A stretch of DNA of 64,000 nucleotides from Streptomyces sp. ISL-100 (GTDB taxonomy: Bacteria; Actinomycetota; Actinomycetes; Streptomycetales; Streptomycetaceae), in assembly GCF_018614615.1 (NCBI RefSeq), contig NZ_JAGGOK010000003.1, positions 141,607-205,606 of the forward strand. The letters run 5' to 3'. The first letter of the stretch is position 1. The number at the start of each line of letters is the position of its first letter. The position numbers were made by a program, and so were the translations under genes. Positions 45,168-54,466 of this stretch are shown here, one piece after another. The notes beneath the pieces were generated by a model. The model did not search any database and was not told the DNA's origin. It saw only the letters and a list, made by a program, of their open reading frames with translations.

Positions 45168-45215
45168 GGCTTCCCTGTCCTCGCTGGGTTCCATGAATCC
45201 CACCCCAGCACACCT

Positions 45216-46182
45216 CTAGCCGCTGTGCAGCTTCAACTCGACGAGCAGCGCCCTGTGGTCGGTGTGCTTGAGCCTGAGGAAGCGGACCGACCGTACGGAG
45301 AAGTCGTCGCTCACCAGCACATGATCGATCTGCGTGCCGACCCGCGCCCAGTCCGCCGGCCAGGACGGCGTAAGGAACGCCCCGCCCAGCGCCGCACTGT
45401 CCCGCAGCCCGCCCGCGGCGAGGATCCGCCGGAAGGCGGCGTGGTCCCGGGAGGCCTTGAAGTCGCCGGCGATCAGCGTCGGCCGGTCCTTTCCCCCGGC
45501 GGCGTAGTCGCGGATCGCGCCCAACTCGGCACGCCACCGGGGCACGCTGCCGGGGATGGGCGGCATCGGATGGACGAGCTGGATGCGTACGGGACGGTCG
45601 TGCACCAGCGCCACCGCGCCCGGCATGGCCAGAACGCCGTCGATCCCGGGCGCGGGCCGCAGCGGGTACTTGCTGAGGATCGCCGAACCGTCCGGGCCAC
45701 CCGCCGCTGCGACTTCGCGGTACGGGTACGCCGCGTCCGGGACCTCTGCGTCGAGGGCGCGCGCAGTCGTCGTCGCACTCCTGAATGAAGACGAGGCCGG
45801 GCTTCTCGCGTCCGATGGTGGCGATCAGGGCCGCTGTCGCGTCGCCGAATTCGAGGTTCGAGGTCAGGACGCGGACGGAGGCGACGGGGCGGCCCGCGGG
45901 TTCGGCGTCGTCGCCACCGGGCTCGTACGGCTGGACGAACCACACGGTCACGGCCAGCACGACCGCCGCCCACACCATGCCGCCGCGCCAGCGGGCGAGA
46001 AGCGCGGCGAGGAGCCCCAGGGCGGCCGGTACGAGCAGCCAGGGCAGGAAGGAGAGGAGTTGGGGGACGGGCGTAACGCCGTCGGTGTCGAGAGCGCGGC
46101 AGGCGACGACGATGCTGAGCAGGGCGAGGCCGAGGCCGTCCGCCCACACGAGGAGCCGCCTCCACTCCCGGGCACTACCCAA
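45216..46182 (-). pseudogene. Membrane endonuclease/exonuclease/phosphatase protein, broken by one frameshift
   Basis: Begins at TTG 46182 with three or so transmembrane helices (about residues 10-80), then EEP-domain sequence: VRVLTSNLEFGDA and KPGLVFIQECDDDCAR. At about 45756-45766, a GC-repeat tract (GGCGCGCGC), the frame breaks and the rest continues in another frame: ALDAEVPDAAYPYREV, AILSKYPLRPAPG, then GDFKASRDHAAFRR and the final HTDHRALLVEL. A 2-base contraction of the GC repeat, or one inserted base, explains it. The intact protein of about 320 residues would be a membrane-linked phosphodiesterase/nuclease of the DNase I-like fold. Confidence 0.8.
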
Positions 46183-46273
46183 GGCACCAACCAGCCTCTC
46201 TCGCTCGGCGTTCGACGCCCGACTTCGACGTGCTCCGCATCCTCCCCCAGAGACGGGCCTGTGTCCTCCATGC

Positions 46274-47062
46274 CTAGCGGGCGAGGTGGGCGCGCAGTGC
46301 GGCGTTGAAGACGTCGGGGCGTTCCAGGTTCGGGAGATGGGCCGACGACTCGATGACCGCGAGAGTCGAGCCGGGGATCGCGGCGTGCATCGCCTCGGCG
46401 TCCGCGACGGGCGTGTACGTGTCGTCGCGGCCCACCACGACCAGGGTGGGGACGCTGACCCGGGTCAGCAGGTCGCGGTAGTCGGGCCGTTCCGCTCGCC
46501 CGCGCAGGGCGGCTGCCGCGCCCTCGGGGGAGGCGGCGGTCATCATGCGGTGGACACGGGCCGATGCCTCGGTGTTGTACGGGGCGACCATCTTGTCGCG
46601 GACCTCGTCGGCGTACCCCTTCATGCCCTCACTGAGGAGGCGGTCGGCGAGGGCGTTGCGCCCCCGCTTTCCCTCGGCTGTCTCGGCGGCGGGGAAGGTG
46701 TCGGCGAGGACGAGGCCGGTGATGCGCTCGGGGAAGAGGCGGTAGCACTCCATCACGATCTGGCCGCCCATCGAGAGCCCGCCGAGTACAGCGCGCTCGA
46801 CGCTGAGGTGGTCGAGGAGCGCCGCGATGTCCGCGGCGAAGGCGGAGAGCGGCGTGATGCCCGGGACGACCTCGCTCTCGCCGTAACCGCGCAGGTCGGG
46901 GGCGATCACGCGGTGAGTGGGGGCGAAGGCTTCGATCTGCGGGGCCCACATCGTGCGGTCGAAGGGGTGGCCGTGGATGAGGACGAGAGGCGGACCGCTG
47001 CCTTCGTCGGTGTAGCCGATGCTGATGCCGTTGACGTCTGCTGCGAGCTGTGACGTTGCCAT
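46274..47062 (-). CDS. Alpha/beta hydrolase
   Basis: 262 residues from the ATG at 47062. HGHPFDRTMW forms the oxyanion-hole region, the nucleophile elbow is GGLSMGG, the acid lies near VVGRDDTYTP, and the catalytic His is in SSAHLPNLERPD. Resembles 3-oxoadipate enol-lactonase-like and haloperoxidase-like enzymes; substrate unknown. Divergent from a MocR regulator across a 95-bp region, so probably regulated by it. Confidence 0.9.
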   Translation of the reverse strand: MATSQLAADVNGISIGYTDEGSGPPLVLIHGHPFDRTMWAPQIEAFAPTHRVIAPDLRGYGESEVVPGITPLSAFAADIAALLDHLSVERAVLGGLSMGGQIVMECYRLFPERITGLVLADTFPAAETAEGKRGRNALADRLLSEGMKGYADEVRDKMVAPYNTEASARVHRMMTAASPEGAAAALRGRAERPDYRDLLTRVSVPTLVVVGRDDTYTPVADAEAMHAAIPGSTLAVIESSAHLPNLERPDVFNAALRAHLAR

Positions 47063-47089
47063 GCTGAGGAGGCTAGGCGCGGCCAACTA

Positions 47090-47123
47090 CTCGGTGCAAT
47101 AGGATCTTTGCTCTCGGTGCAAT
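47090..47123. promoter_or_regulatory. Direct-repeat operator CTCGGTGCAAT x2 for the MocR regulator
   Basis: Identical 11-mers at 47090-47100 and 47113-47123, start-to-start 23 bp, so on nearly the same helix face. Located between the divergent hydrolase and MocR genes. MocR-type dimers such as PdxR are known to bind direct repeats of this type. The second copy overlaps an in-frame ATG at 47122, one reason to prefer the start at 47158. Confidence 0.65.
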
Positions 47124-47157
47124 GTTCTGGGCCGGTTCGAATGGATGGTGGAGCGGC

Positions 47158-48522
47158 ATGGCGGAGGACTTCCGGCGGGTGGCCGATCAAGTGGCCGCCG
47201 AGATCGCCGCCGGCCGGCTGCGCCCCGGCGACCGGCTGCCCACGCAGCGCGCCTTCGCCCGCAGCCGCCGGATCGCGAACTCCACCGCGATCCGGGTGTA
47301 CGGAGAACTGGTGCGCCGGGGCCTCGCGGTGGGCGAGGTCGGGCGCGGGACGTTCGTACGGGCCGCGCCGCCCTCGCCCGGACACGCGCTCACGGAGGAG
47401 GGGGCTGCGGCAGCGGGCAGCCCCGCCGTCAACCTGGAGCTCAACTACCCCGTGACCGAAGGCCAGTCGGAGCTCATGGCGCAGTCACTCGCCGGCCTCC
47501 TGCGCCCCGACGTACTCGAAGCGGCCACCCGCCCGGCAGCGGCCGACGGCACCCCGGCGGCCCGGGAGGCGGCGGCGTCGCTGCTGGCCAGGGGCGGTTG
47601 GCGGCCGGACGCCGGGCAGTTGCTCTTCGCGGGCAACGGCCGCCAGGCCATCGCCGCGGCCATCGCCTCATTCGTACGCCCAGGGGGCCGGCTCGGCGTC
47701 GAGGCGCTGACGTATCCGCTGGTCAAGGCGGTTGCGGAACGGCTCGGGGTGAGTCTCGTCCCGATCACGGGGAACGCTGACGGCCCGGTCGACGCGTCCG
47801 GCCTGTGCCCGGACGCGTTGTACGCCGTACACCGGAGTGCGCCGCTCGGCGCGGTGTACGTACAGCCGACCCTGCACAACCCGACATCGGTGACGATGAG
47901 CGAGGAGCGCAGGTCGCAACTGGCGGCAGCCTGCGCAGAGCTGAATATCGGCGTGGTCGAGGACACCACCTGGGCCTTCCTCGCCCCCGAAGCCCCCGCT
48001 CCCCTGGCCGCCCACGCACCCGCCCGCACGGTCCTCGTCGACAGCCTCTCCAAACGCCTTGCCCCCGGCCTCACCACCGGCTTCCTGGCTGCGCCCACCA
48101 CCCACACCGCCGTGCTGGCCGACGCCCTGCGCTCCGGCGCCTGGACCGCCGCCCGCTTCAACCTGGAGGCCGCCACCCGCTGGATCGCCGATGGCACGGT
48201 GGCAACCGTCACCGCCGCCAAGCGCGCGGACACCGCCGCCCGCCACCGCCTCGTGCGGCGCCGGCTCGGCGGCTTCCGTATCGTCACGGACCCGCGCGCG
48301 TACTACTGCTGGTGGAAGCTGCCCGCACCCTGGCGTACGGACACCTTCGTGGCGGCGGCTGCGGCCCGGGGCGTCGCGATCACTCCGGGATCGGCCTTCG
48401 CCGTACCGCCGCACACCGCACCGGACGCGGTGCGGATCGGGCTGGCGTCGCCGGCGCCGGAGGTTCTTTCGTACGCCCTGGAAACACTGGCCGAGCTGGC
48501 CCGGCGGCCGGCCGGAGGCTAG
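47158..48522 (+). CDS. MocR-type regulator: GntR HTH fused to aminotransferase-like domain
   Basis: 454 residues from the ATG at 47158. The GntR winged helix covers about 1-72 (LPTQRAFARSRRIANSTAIRVYGELVRRGL). The fold-type I aminotransferase-like domain (about 95-450) keeps the PLP lysine in VDSLSKRLAPGLTTG and the substrate-binding Arg region near the end (VRIGLASP). MocR proteins bind PLP and an amino compound to control a neighbouring gene. The likely target is the divergent hydrolase. Confidence 0.92.
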   Translation: MAEDFRRVADQVAAEIAAGRLRPGDRLPTQRAFARSRRIANSTAIRVYGELVRRGLAVGEVGRGTFVRAAPPSPGHALTEEGAAAAGSPAVNLELNYPVTEGQSELMAQSLAGLLRPDVLEAATRPAAADGTPAAREAAASLLARGGWRPDAGQLLFAGNGRQAIAAAIASFVRPGGRLGVEALTYPLVKAVAERLGVSLVPITGNADGPVDASGLCPDALYAVHRSAPLGAVYVQPTLHNPTSVTMSEERRSQLAAACAELNIGVVEDTTWAFLAPEAPAPLAAHAPARTVLVDSLSKRLAPGLTTGFLAAPTTHTAVLADALRSGAWTAARFNLEAATRWIADGTVATVTAAKRADTAARHRLVRRRLGGFRIVTDPRAYYCWWKLPAPWRTDTFVAAAAARGVAITPGSAFAVPPHTAPDAVRIGLASPAPEVLSYALETLAELARRPAGG

Positions 48523-48601
48523 ATCCACTTGCCGATCAAGGCGCGCGGGTGTGACCTGATGGGGGAAGGGCGGGGGTGTGCGCTGCGGAAGGAGTTCTGC
48601 G

Positions 48602-49093
48602 ATGGCTGCACATTCGGCGATCCCCGGCCGCTCACAGGGGCCGACCGGGCCGACCGGGCCGACAGGACCAACCGGACCGATCGAGCCAACCGGACCGACA
48701 GTACCGACAAGATCAACCAGGTCGACACGTCCCAGCCGATCGGCAGAGCGACGACGCCAACGGGGAATCGTGCCGGCCGTACTCGGTGTGGCGTACGGAA
48801 TCTACGCATCCTTCATCGCCCGCGACGCCGGTCCCGTGACCGGCTGGAACGTGGGCTTCGGCGTGATCTGCGCCGTCATCCTGGCAGGCCTGTGCTTCCT
48901 CCTCGGACGCACCCAGTACGCGATGATCCCCCTGGTCCGCGCTGCCGCGTACGGCGCGCTCTTCGGCGTCGCGCTCGGCTTCCTCCACAGCCTGTCCGAA
49001 AACAGCATCCTCAGCTCCGTGGTCGTCGGAGGGGCGCTCGGCGCCGGGATGACGGTCGCCGCGTTCTACGTCTTCTACACGCATGAGCGGTGA
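48602..49093 (+). CDS. Membrane protein with collagen-like GPT repeats
   Basis: 163 residues from ATG 48602 after AAGGAG. Residues about 12-45 form a run of Gly-Pro-Thr-type triplets (GPTGPTGPTGPTGP, then EPTGPTVPTRSTRST). A basic segment (RRRQRG) precedes four predicted membrane helices (about 60-160: VPAVLGVAYGIYASFIA, VGFGVICAVILAGLCFLLG and two more), so the GPT repeats probably lie in the cytoplasm. A conserved membrane core is plausible for actinobacteria; the family is not known to me. Confidence 0.72.
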   Translation: MAAHSAIPGRSQGPTGPTGPTGPTGPIEPTGPTVPTRSTRSTRPSRSAERRRQRGIVPAVLGVAYGIYASFIARDAGPVTGWNVGFGVICAVILAGLCFLLGRTQYAMIPLVRAAAYGALFGVALGFLHSLSENSILSSVVVGGALGAGMTVAAFYVFYTHER

Positions 49094-49214
49094 GCTGTAG
49101 GTGAGCCGTGGGCGAGTTGTAGGACCAAAGAACGATTACTTCCGGGCGCGGGGCCAGTCAACACTGGGTAGAGATGATCCAGACCACCCGACGACCGCTC
49201 GGAGGGGCAGAGAC

Positions 49215-50243
49215 ATGAGTGGAAATCCCGGCCCGGAACTCGCCATTGAGACGGCCGGCCTGGTCAAAGTCTTCGGTGAGAACCGGGCTGTCGACGGCAT
49301 CGACCTGGCCGTGCCCGCCGGCACCGTGTACGGCGTACTCGGGCCCAACGGCGCGGGCAAGACCACCGCCGTGAAGATGCTCGCGACCCTGCTGCGCCCC
49401 GACGGCGGCGAGGCGCACGTCTTCGGCAAGGACGTGGTGCGGGAAGCCGACGCGGTACGGGGAAGGGTCAGCCTCACCGGCCAGTACGCGTCGGTGGACG
49501 AGGACCTGACCGGCACGGAGAACCTCGTGCTCCTCGGCCGCCTCCTCGGCCACTCCAAGCCCGCCGCGCGCGTCAGATCGGCCCAGCTGCTGGAGGCCTT
49601 CGGGCTCGCGGAGGCGGCCGACCGCCAGGTCAAGAACTACTCCGGCGGCATGCGACGCCGCATCGACATCGCCGCGAGCATCCTCAACACGCCCGACCTG
49701 CTCTTCCTCGACGAGCCGACGACCGGTCTCGATCCGCGCAGCCGCAATCAGGTCTGGGACATCGTCCGGGCGGTCGTGGCGCAGGGTACGACGGTGCTGC
49801 TGACCACGCAGTATCTGGACGAAGCGGACCACCTGGCGTCCCGCATCGCCGTGATCGACCACGGCAAGGTCATCGCCGAGGGCACGAAGGGCGAGCTCAA
49901 GGCGTCGGTCGGCTCGGGCTCCGTACATCTGCGGCTGCGGGATCCCGCGCAGCGCCCCGAGGCCGAGCGGGTCCTGCGCCGGGCGCTGAACGTCGCCGTA
50001 CAGCTTGACGCGGATCCCGTCGCCCTGACGGCGACGGTCAACGGGCACGCGAGCGACCTGGGCGCGGCGGAACAGGCGGCGCGGGCGCTCTCGGAGCTCG
50101 CGTCCTCGGGGATCACGGTCGACAACTTCGCGCTGGGCCAGCCGAGCCTGGACGAGGTCTTCCTGGCGCTGACCGACCGTAACAAGGAGAGCGACCCGGA
50201 CAGCGAGACGAAGAACGACTCGACGACAGGAGTGTCGGCATGA
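49215..50243 (+). CDS. ABC transporter ATP-binding protein (DrrA family)
   Basis: 342 residues from ATG 49215, with GGAGGGG upstream. Walker A GPNGAGKT (43-50), signature YSGGM, Walker [16 protein letters not shown] and a conserved His region. A C-terminal DUF4162-type extension (about 240-342) is typical of DrrA. It powers drug or lipid export with the next gene. The frame is open upstream but without a start signal. Confidence 0.95.
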   Translation: MSGNPGPELAIETAGLVKVFGENRAVDGIDLAVPAGTVYGVLGPNGAGKTTAVKMLATLLRPDGGEAHVFGKDVVREADAVRGRVSLTGQYASVDEDLTGTENLVLLGRLLGHSKPAARVRSAQLLEAFGLAEAADRQVKNYSGGMRRRIDIAASILNTPDLLFLDEPTTGLDPRSRNQVWDIVRAVVAQGTTVLLTTQYLDEADHLASRIAVIDHGKVIAEGTKGELKASVGSGSVHLRLRDPAQRPEAERVLRRALNVAVQLDADPVALTATVNGHASDLGAAEQAARALSELASSGITVDNFALGQPSLDEVFLALTDRNKESDPDSETKNDSTTGVSA

Positions 50244-51106
50244 GCACCGTCGCGACCAAGGACAAGGGCCAGGGCCCCGACGAACTCGCCCTCGAAGCTC
50301 CGAAGGCCGAGGAGCTCGCCGCGCTCCTCGTGAGCAAGGACCGGCCGCCGCGCCCCAGCGCTCTCTCCGCGTCTTTGACCTTCGGCTGGCGCGCGATGCT
50401 CAAGATCAAGCATGTGCCGGAGCAGCTCTTCGACGTAACTGCCTTCCCGATCATGATGGTGCTGATGTACGCGTACCTCTTCGGCGGGGCGCTGGCCGGA
50501 TCGGTCGCGGAGTACATCCAGTTCCTGCTGCCCGGCATTCTCACCATGAGCATCGTGATGATCACCATGTACACGGGCGTCGCCGTCAACACTGACATCA
50601 CCAAAGGCGTCTTCGACCGCTTCCGTACGCTGCCGATCTGGCGCCCGGCGCCGATGGTCGGCTATCTGCTGGGTGACGTGATCCGCTATCTGATCGCGTC
50701 CGCCGTGATGCTGGCGGTCGGCATGCTCATCGGCTACCGCCCGCACGGCGGCGTGCTCGGCGTGCTGGCAGGTGTGGCGCTGCTGATGGTCTTCTCGTTC
50801 GCGTTCTCGTGGATCTGGACGATGTTCGGCCTGCTCCTGCGCACCGAGAAGTCGGTGATGGGCGTCAGCATGATGGTGATCTTCCCGCTGACGTTCCTGA
50901 GCAATGTCTTCGTCGACCCGAAGACGATGCCGGGCTGGCTGCAGGCGTTCGTGAACAACAGCCCGGTGACCCATGTGGCGACGGCGGTGCGGGAACTGAT
51001 GGCGGGCAACTGGCCGGCCGCCGACATCGGCTGGACGCTGGGCTGGTCGGCGGTGCTGCTGGCGGTGTTCGGCACGGTGACGATGCGGCTCTACAACCGC
51101 AAGTGA
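50240..51106 (+). CDS. ABC-2 type transporter permease (DrrB family)
   Basis: 288 residues; ATG overlaps the DrrA stop by 4 bp (ATGA). About six transmembrane helices from residue 50 on, with the ABC-2 signature region [25 protein letters not shown] in pieces and [15 protein letters not shown]. The N-terminal about 45 residues are charged and cytoplasmic. Likely an exporter of a small hydrophobic compound. Confidence 0.94.
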   Translation: MSTVATKDKGQGPDELALEAPKAEELAALLVSKDRPPRPSALSASLTFGWRAMLKIKHVPEQLFDVTAFPIMMVLMYAYLFGGALAGSVAEYIQFLLPGILTMSIVMITMYTGVAVNTDITKGVFDRFRTLPIWRPAPMVGYLLGDVIRYLIASAVMLAVGMLIGYRPHGGVLGVLAGVALLMVFSFAFSWIWTMFGLLLRTEKSVMGVSMMVIFPLTFLSNVFVDPKTMPGWLQAFVNNSPVTHVATAVRELMAGNWPAADIGWTLGWSAVLLAVFGTVTMRLYNRK

Positions 51107-51216
51107 CGGCCTTCTTTACTCTTCCTTTGCTATTCGGGAACCCGGTCGCTCCCGGGGACGTTCACCTGACAGATCGCGAAGGGCAATCGACAGCCGTACA
51201 AGCCGAGGTGGCACCA

Positions 51217-51786
51217 GTGGTGATGTGGGACCGGATCAAGGACCAGGCCAAGAGCTTCCAGCAGTCCCAGAACACGCGGGGCACGGGCGGAGGGCACGGG
51301 CGGAGCGGGGTCCACGGATCGGGCTCGGGCTCGGCCTCCGGCGGGTCCAAGGCCCAGCTCATCGGGCTGTTCAAGACCCAGCTCGCGTCGGTCAAGACCG
51401 AACTCAAGAGCGGCTCCTACCGGGACGCCAGCATGGCGATGTGCGCACTGGTGGCGGCGGCCGACGGGCAGGTGGAGCCGGCGGAGCGACAGCGCGTGGA
51501 GGAGCTGATCGTCTCCAACGAGGTCCTGCAGAACTTCCCGGCGGACCAGCTCCGCCAGCGCTTCAACCAGCATGTGGACCGGCTGCTGGCCAACTTCGAC
51601 CTGGGTAAGGCCGAGGCGCTGCAGGTGATTGCCAAGGCCGCCAAGAAGCCCGCGGAGGCCCGCGCGGTCATCCAGACCGGCATCGTCGTCGCCGGCGCCG
51701 ACGGGCACTTCGAGCCGTCCGAGCAGTACGCCATTCGGGAGGCGTGCGCCGCTCTCGGTGTGCCGCCCACGGAGTTCGGCATCTGA
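51217..51786 (+). CDS. TerB-family (tellurite resistance) protein with Gly/Ser-rich linker
   Basis: 189 residues from GTG 51217 (GAGG about 8 bp upstream); GTG 51220 and ATG 51223 are alternatives. N-terminal MWDRIKDQAKSF, then a Gly/Ser/His-rich linker (about residues 20-45), then a helical TerB domain with SMAMCALVAAADGQVEP and VVAGADGHFEPSE: two Asp-rich, EF-hand-like metal sites. A paralogue lacking the linker lies at 58119-58574. TerB proteins bind Ca or other metals in stress responses. Confidence 0.9.
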   Translation: MVMWDRIKDQAKSFQQSQNTRGTGGGHGRSGVHGSGSGSASGGSKAQLIGLFKTQLASVKTELKSGSYRDASMAMCALVAAADGQVEPAERQRVEELIVSNEVLQNFPADQLRQRFNQHVDRLLANFDLGKAEALQVIAKAAKKPAEARAVIQTGIVVAGADGHFEPSEQYAIREACAALGVPPTEFGI

Positions 51787-51840
51787 GCGGTGCGCGCCGG
51801 CGGCCCGGCCGTTCCGTAATCAGCGGCCACTCCGCTCCCC

Positions 51841-52233
51841 TCAGTCGTGCGGGACGACGACGATCTGGTGCGCGTCCTCATAGACGACGCGCCCCGGATC
51901 GTCCGACCGCACGAGCTGCCACTCGACGCCGTGGGCGGCCAGGATCTCCAGGTAGCCGTCGACGCGCGCGATCAGCTCCACGGCGGTCGGCTTGAACCAG
52001 GCCGTCGCGCCGGGATTGACGCGCTCGTCATAAACCGTCGGATCGACGGTGCTCGGATCGGTGTACGCCGCGTCGTACCAGTCGTTGTGCGTACGCCGGA
52101 ACCGCTCCTGCGCGGCGGTCAGCCTCCCCTCCCGCGCGAGGCTGTTGACGAGCCCGAAGACCCCGGGAAAGTTGCCCCGCGCCCGGGGAACCGTGCCTTG
52201 GAACCGCACGTACGCGATCTCATCGTGAGCCAT
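51841..52233 (-). CDS. Hypothetical protein
   Basis: 130 residues from the ATG at 52233 (AHDEIAYVRFQGTV). No family recognised with confidence; similar proteins occur in Streptomyces. Features: helix VFGLVNSLAREGRLTAAQERFRRTH, aromatic NDWYDAAYTD, and YEDAHQIVVVPHD at the end. No membrane segment. Lies 40 bp downstream of the toxin-like gene on the same strand, so it may belong to that transcript. Confidence 0.7.
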   Translation of the reverse strand: MAHDEIAYVRFQGTVPRARGNFPGVFGLVNSLAREGRLTAAQERFRRTHNDWYDAAYTDPSTVDPTVYDERVNPGATAWFKPTAVELIARVDGYLEILAAHGVEWQLVRSDDPGRVVYEDAHQIVVVPHD

Positions 52234-52273
52234 CACGGCATCGTACGGACCGCCTCCGCCCCTGCGGCAGCGA

Positions 52274-52660
52274 TCACGGCCAGGTGCGATCAATGCGGTC
52301 GCATCGCACCGCGTAGGCAGCCGGGCCGCCTCGGCCGACCGCCAGGTGGATGGCATCACGATGAGCATGGAGGCGTTCGACCATCTCCACGGTCCGAAGT
52401 TGCTGGTTGTCGAGGTAGAAGAGCACCGCCGCCCGGTCCCGAACCGGCTGAATTTCCCGGTCCCGCGTCTTGATCCGGCCGTCCTTAGACAAGGGCACCC
52501 ACCCCTGTTCGAGCCCGTGGACGATCCACTCCTCATCAGGGACGTCCTGTGCGTCTGCGGGGAACACCTGCCCGATCCGGTGCACGCGCCACCCGAGCGC
52601 CCCCAGTTCTTCGGCGACACGTCGGCCCAGATTCCGGTCGAGGAAGAACTCAGGCGGCAA
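52274..52660 (-). CDS. PIN-like (DUF5615) toxin candidate
   Basis: 128 residues. It starts FFLDRNLGRRVAEELGALGW, with the first conserved acid Asp8, then DVPDEEWI, then the strand WVPLSKDGRIKTRDRE with an acidic end; this matches the Mut7-C/DUF5615 PIN-like nuclease group. Its ATG overlaps the 3' end of the DUF433 gene by 11 bp, the usual antitoxin-toxin order. Likely a metal-dependent RNase held in check by its partner. Confidence 0.78.
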   Translation of the reverse strand: MPPEFFLDRNLGRRVAEELGALGWRVHRIGQVFPADAQDVPDEEWIVHGLEQGWVPLSKDGRIKTRDREIQPVRDRAAVLFYLDNQQLRTVEMVERLHAHRDAIHLAVGRGGPAAYAVRCDRIDRTWP

Positions 52661-53306
52661 GACGCACCACGGCCCGGCACAGCGCGTCCACCTGCTCCGG
52701 CTCCATCTCGTACTCGTACGCGATGTCCTCGACCGATTCCCCGGCCTCCCACAGGTCCGTCAGCGCCTTCACCGGCACCCGGTTGGCTTCGACCACGGGA
52801 AGCCCGTGTCCGAACCGGGGGTCGATGACGACAGGGACAGACGCCGGGTACTGCCTCAGCTGAAGGCTGAAGGGAAATTCATCTCCCGCCTCCCAGGACA
52901 GATAACGCAGGTACTCCGCGACGACCTCGTGGATGGGGGCCTGCCCGTCCCGGGCCCGCCGCAGGTCATCAAGCCCGTGCTCGACAAAAATGTCCACCCC
53001 GTCAGTCGCGATGCGCTTCGAGACAAGGCCGTACGGGGTGTCGAAGGCGGCTCGTACTGCCTCGGCCGCTTCGTGGATCTCACTCATCCGCAGTCCGAGT
53101 TCCCGCAACGACCGCAGCACGTACGCCTCGGCCACGGCGACGAACGGCACCGAAGGCTGTCCCGGGCCCACTGGATCGACCCGATGAACCAGTGGCGCGC
53201 CGGCCGCTCTGCCCCTCAGCCAGCTCTGCAGCGTGGACTGCGGAATCTGCAGATACGAGGACGTCTCCGTAGGCGTGAGGAGCCCATCCGTGAACCTGTC
53301 GATCAC
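52650..53306 (-). CDS. HTH plus DUF433 antitoxin candidate
   Basis: 218 residues from GTG 53306, preceded by GGAGAGGAG. MerR-like N-terminal helices (about 6-40: LLTPTETSSYLQIPQSTLQSWL) for DNA binding. The C-terminal DUF433 domain (about 150-218) has GLPVVEANRVPVKALTDLWEAGESVEDIAYEYEM. DUF433 proteins act as antitoxins to PIN-like DUF5615 toxins. The extra HTH could give operon autoregulation. Overlaps the toxin gene by 11 bp. Confidence 0.8.
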   Translation of the reverse strand: MIDRFTDGLLTPTETSSYLQIPQSTLQSWLRGRAAGAPLVHRVDPVGPGQPSVPFVAVAEAYVLRSLRELGLRMSEIHEAAEAVRAAFDTPYGLVSKRIATDGVDIFVEHGLDDLRRARDGQAPIHEVVAEYLRYLSWEAGDEFPFSLQLRQYPASVPVVIDPRFGHGLPVVEANRVPVKALTDLWEAGESVEDIAYEYEMEPEQVDALCRAVVRLAA

Positions 53307-53369
53307 GACCGTCTCCTCTCCGCCGATCCCGTTGCTCAAATCCTTCCACATCGGCCTGCACGGCGGACC

Positions 53370-54269
53370 TCAGCTCGTGCCCATTGCCGGGGCCGCGGCA
53401 AGGGGCGGGTACTTCGCGTGGTGGGCCTTCCAGGCCGCTTCCTGGCGGCAGTGGCCGCACTGCGTCTCGTCGCCCACGGGGCGGAAGACGTGTTCGGAGC
53501 CCGGTCCCTCGCAGGCGATGAGGGGCTTCGGCAGGCGGTCCGTCCGTGGGGGTCCCTCGGGCGTCCGGCGTACGAGAGACCGCTCCTGCGGCATCTTCAC
53601 CGTCAGCCGGTGCCGTAGGAACCCGACGGCGGAACGGACGCCGTTCGGCGGCAGCGCGCTGGTCAGCGCGTACCGCAGGTCCGCCGGGCTGATGCCCCTG
53701 CGCAGCCAGTCGGCCGCGATGGCGGAGAGCGTACGGGCCTCGCTCACCCCCAGGTGCAGTTCGCGGCGCGACTGCCGCAGAGACAGCAACACGTCCTCGG
53801 CGGCGGCCCGTTCCGGATCGTCCGGCGGTTCGGGAGGTGGGTTGGGAGTGTTCTCTTCCTCGTTGTTATCCCCCGAAGGGGAGTCGCCGACCACCGAAGG
53901 CACCGGTTCACCGACCGTCCGCATGTGCGTACTCGGTACGCCGCCGTCCCGGACGGCCGCCGCCTCCTCGGTGGTGAGGTGGACGTTGGCGAGCAGCTGG
54001 TCCGTCACCCACCGGCCGCGCTCGTTCTGGTGCCGCCACTCGTGCAAGAACCCGCAGGCGATGAGGAGTTGCTTGACCTTCTGGTACGCCCGGCCCTTGA
54101 TCCCGAGCCGCTCCGCGTGCGCGCTCAGCGGCCTCTCAGTCGCGGCCTCGGGGAGCCCCTGTACGTACAGAAGCAGGACCTTCGCGTCGCTGTTCAGACG
54201 CGGGTGCTGCACGACGTCGTGCGAAGCCTTGGTGTAGCGCCGAAGGGGCGCGATAGCATGCCGAAGCAT
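53370..54269 (-). CDS. Winged-helix protein, replication-initiator-like N-terminus
   Basis: 299 residues. The N-terminal about 95 residues resemble the helix-turn-helix of plasmid RepA_N/DnaD-type or phage proteins: LNSDAKVLLLYVQGLPEAAT, AYQKVKQLLIACGFLHEW. A Pro/Glu-rich linker (about 125-150) leads to a helical region, and a C-terminal Cys/His cluster (CEGPGSEHVF, CGHCRQEAAW) that could bind zinc. Such genes recur in Streptomyces accessory regions near DUF397 genes. Function unknown. Confidence 0.78.
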   Translation of the reverse strand: MLRHAIAPLRRYTKASHDVVQHPRLNSDAKVLLLYVQGLPEAATERPLSAHAERLGIKGRAYQKVKQLLIACGFLHEWRHQNERGRWVTDQLLANVHLTTEEAAAVRDGGVPSTHMRTVGEPVPSVVGDSPSGDNNEEENTPNPPPEPPDDPERAAAEDVLLSLRQSRRELHLGVSEARTLSAIAADWLRRGISPADLRYALTSALPPNGVRSAVGFLRHRLTVKMPQERSLVRRTPEGPPRTDRLPKPLIACEGPGSEHVFRPVGDETQCGHCRQEAAWKAHHAKYPPLAAAPAMGTS

Positions 54270-54422
54270 CCTCGGGACTCCTGTGTTAGTCCTCGATGGT
54301 GAAGGTCCTCGGATGGTGTTGGTAGCACCCCCGGGGACCGCCCCGTGTCCGGACGGACACGAAGCGTGATGATGCGGTCACCGTACAGCAACACGCCGAA
54401 CTCCCGCATATGCACAGCGAAA

Positions 54423-54445
54423 TGCCCCCACCGAGGGTGAGGGCA
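54423..54445 (-). terminator. Possible terminator of the second DUF397 gene
   Basis: Arms TGCCCCCACC and GGTGAGGGCA pair with one mismatch around GAG, 22 bp past the stop of the gene ending at 54467. Confidence 0.5.
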
Positions 54446-54466
54446 CTGCGCGGTGCGCTGCGTGCG

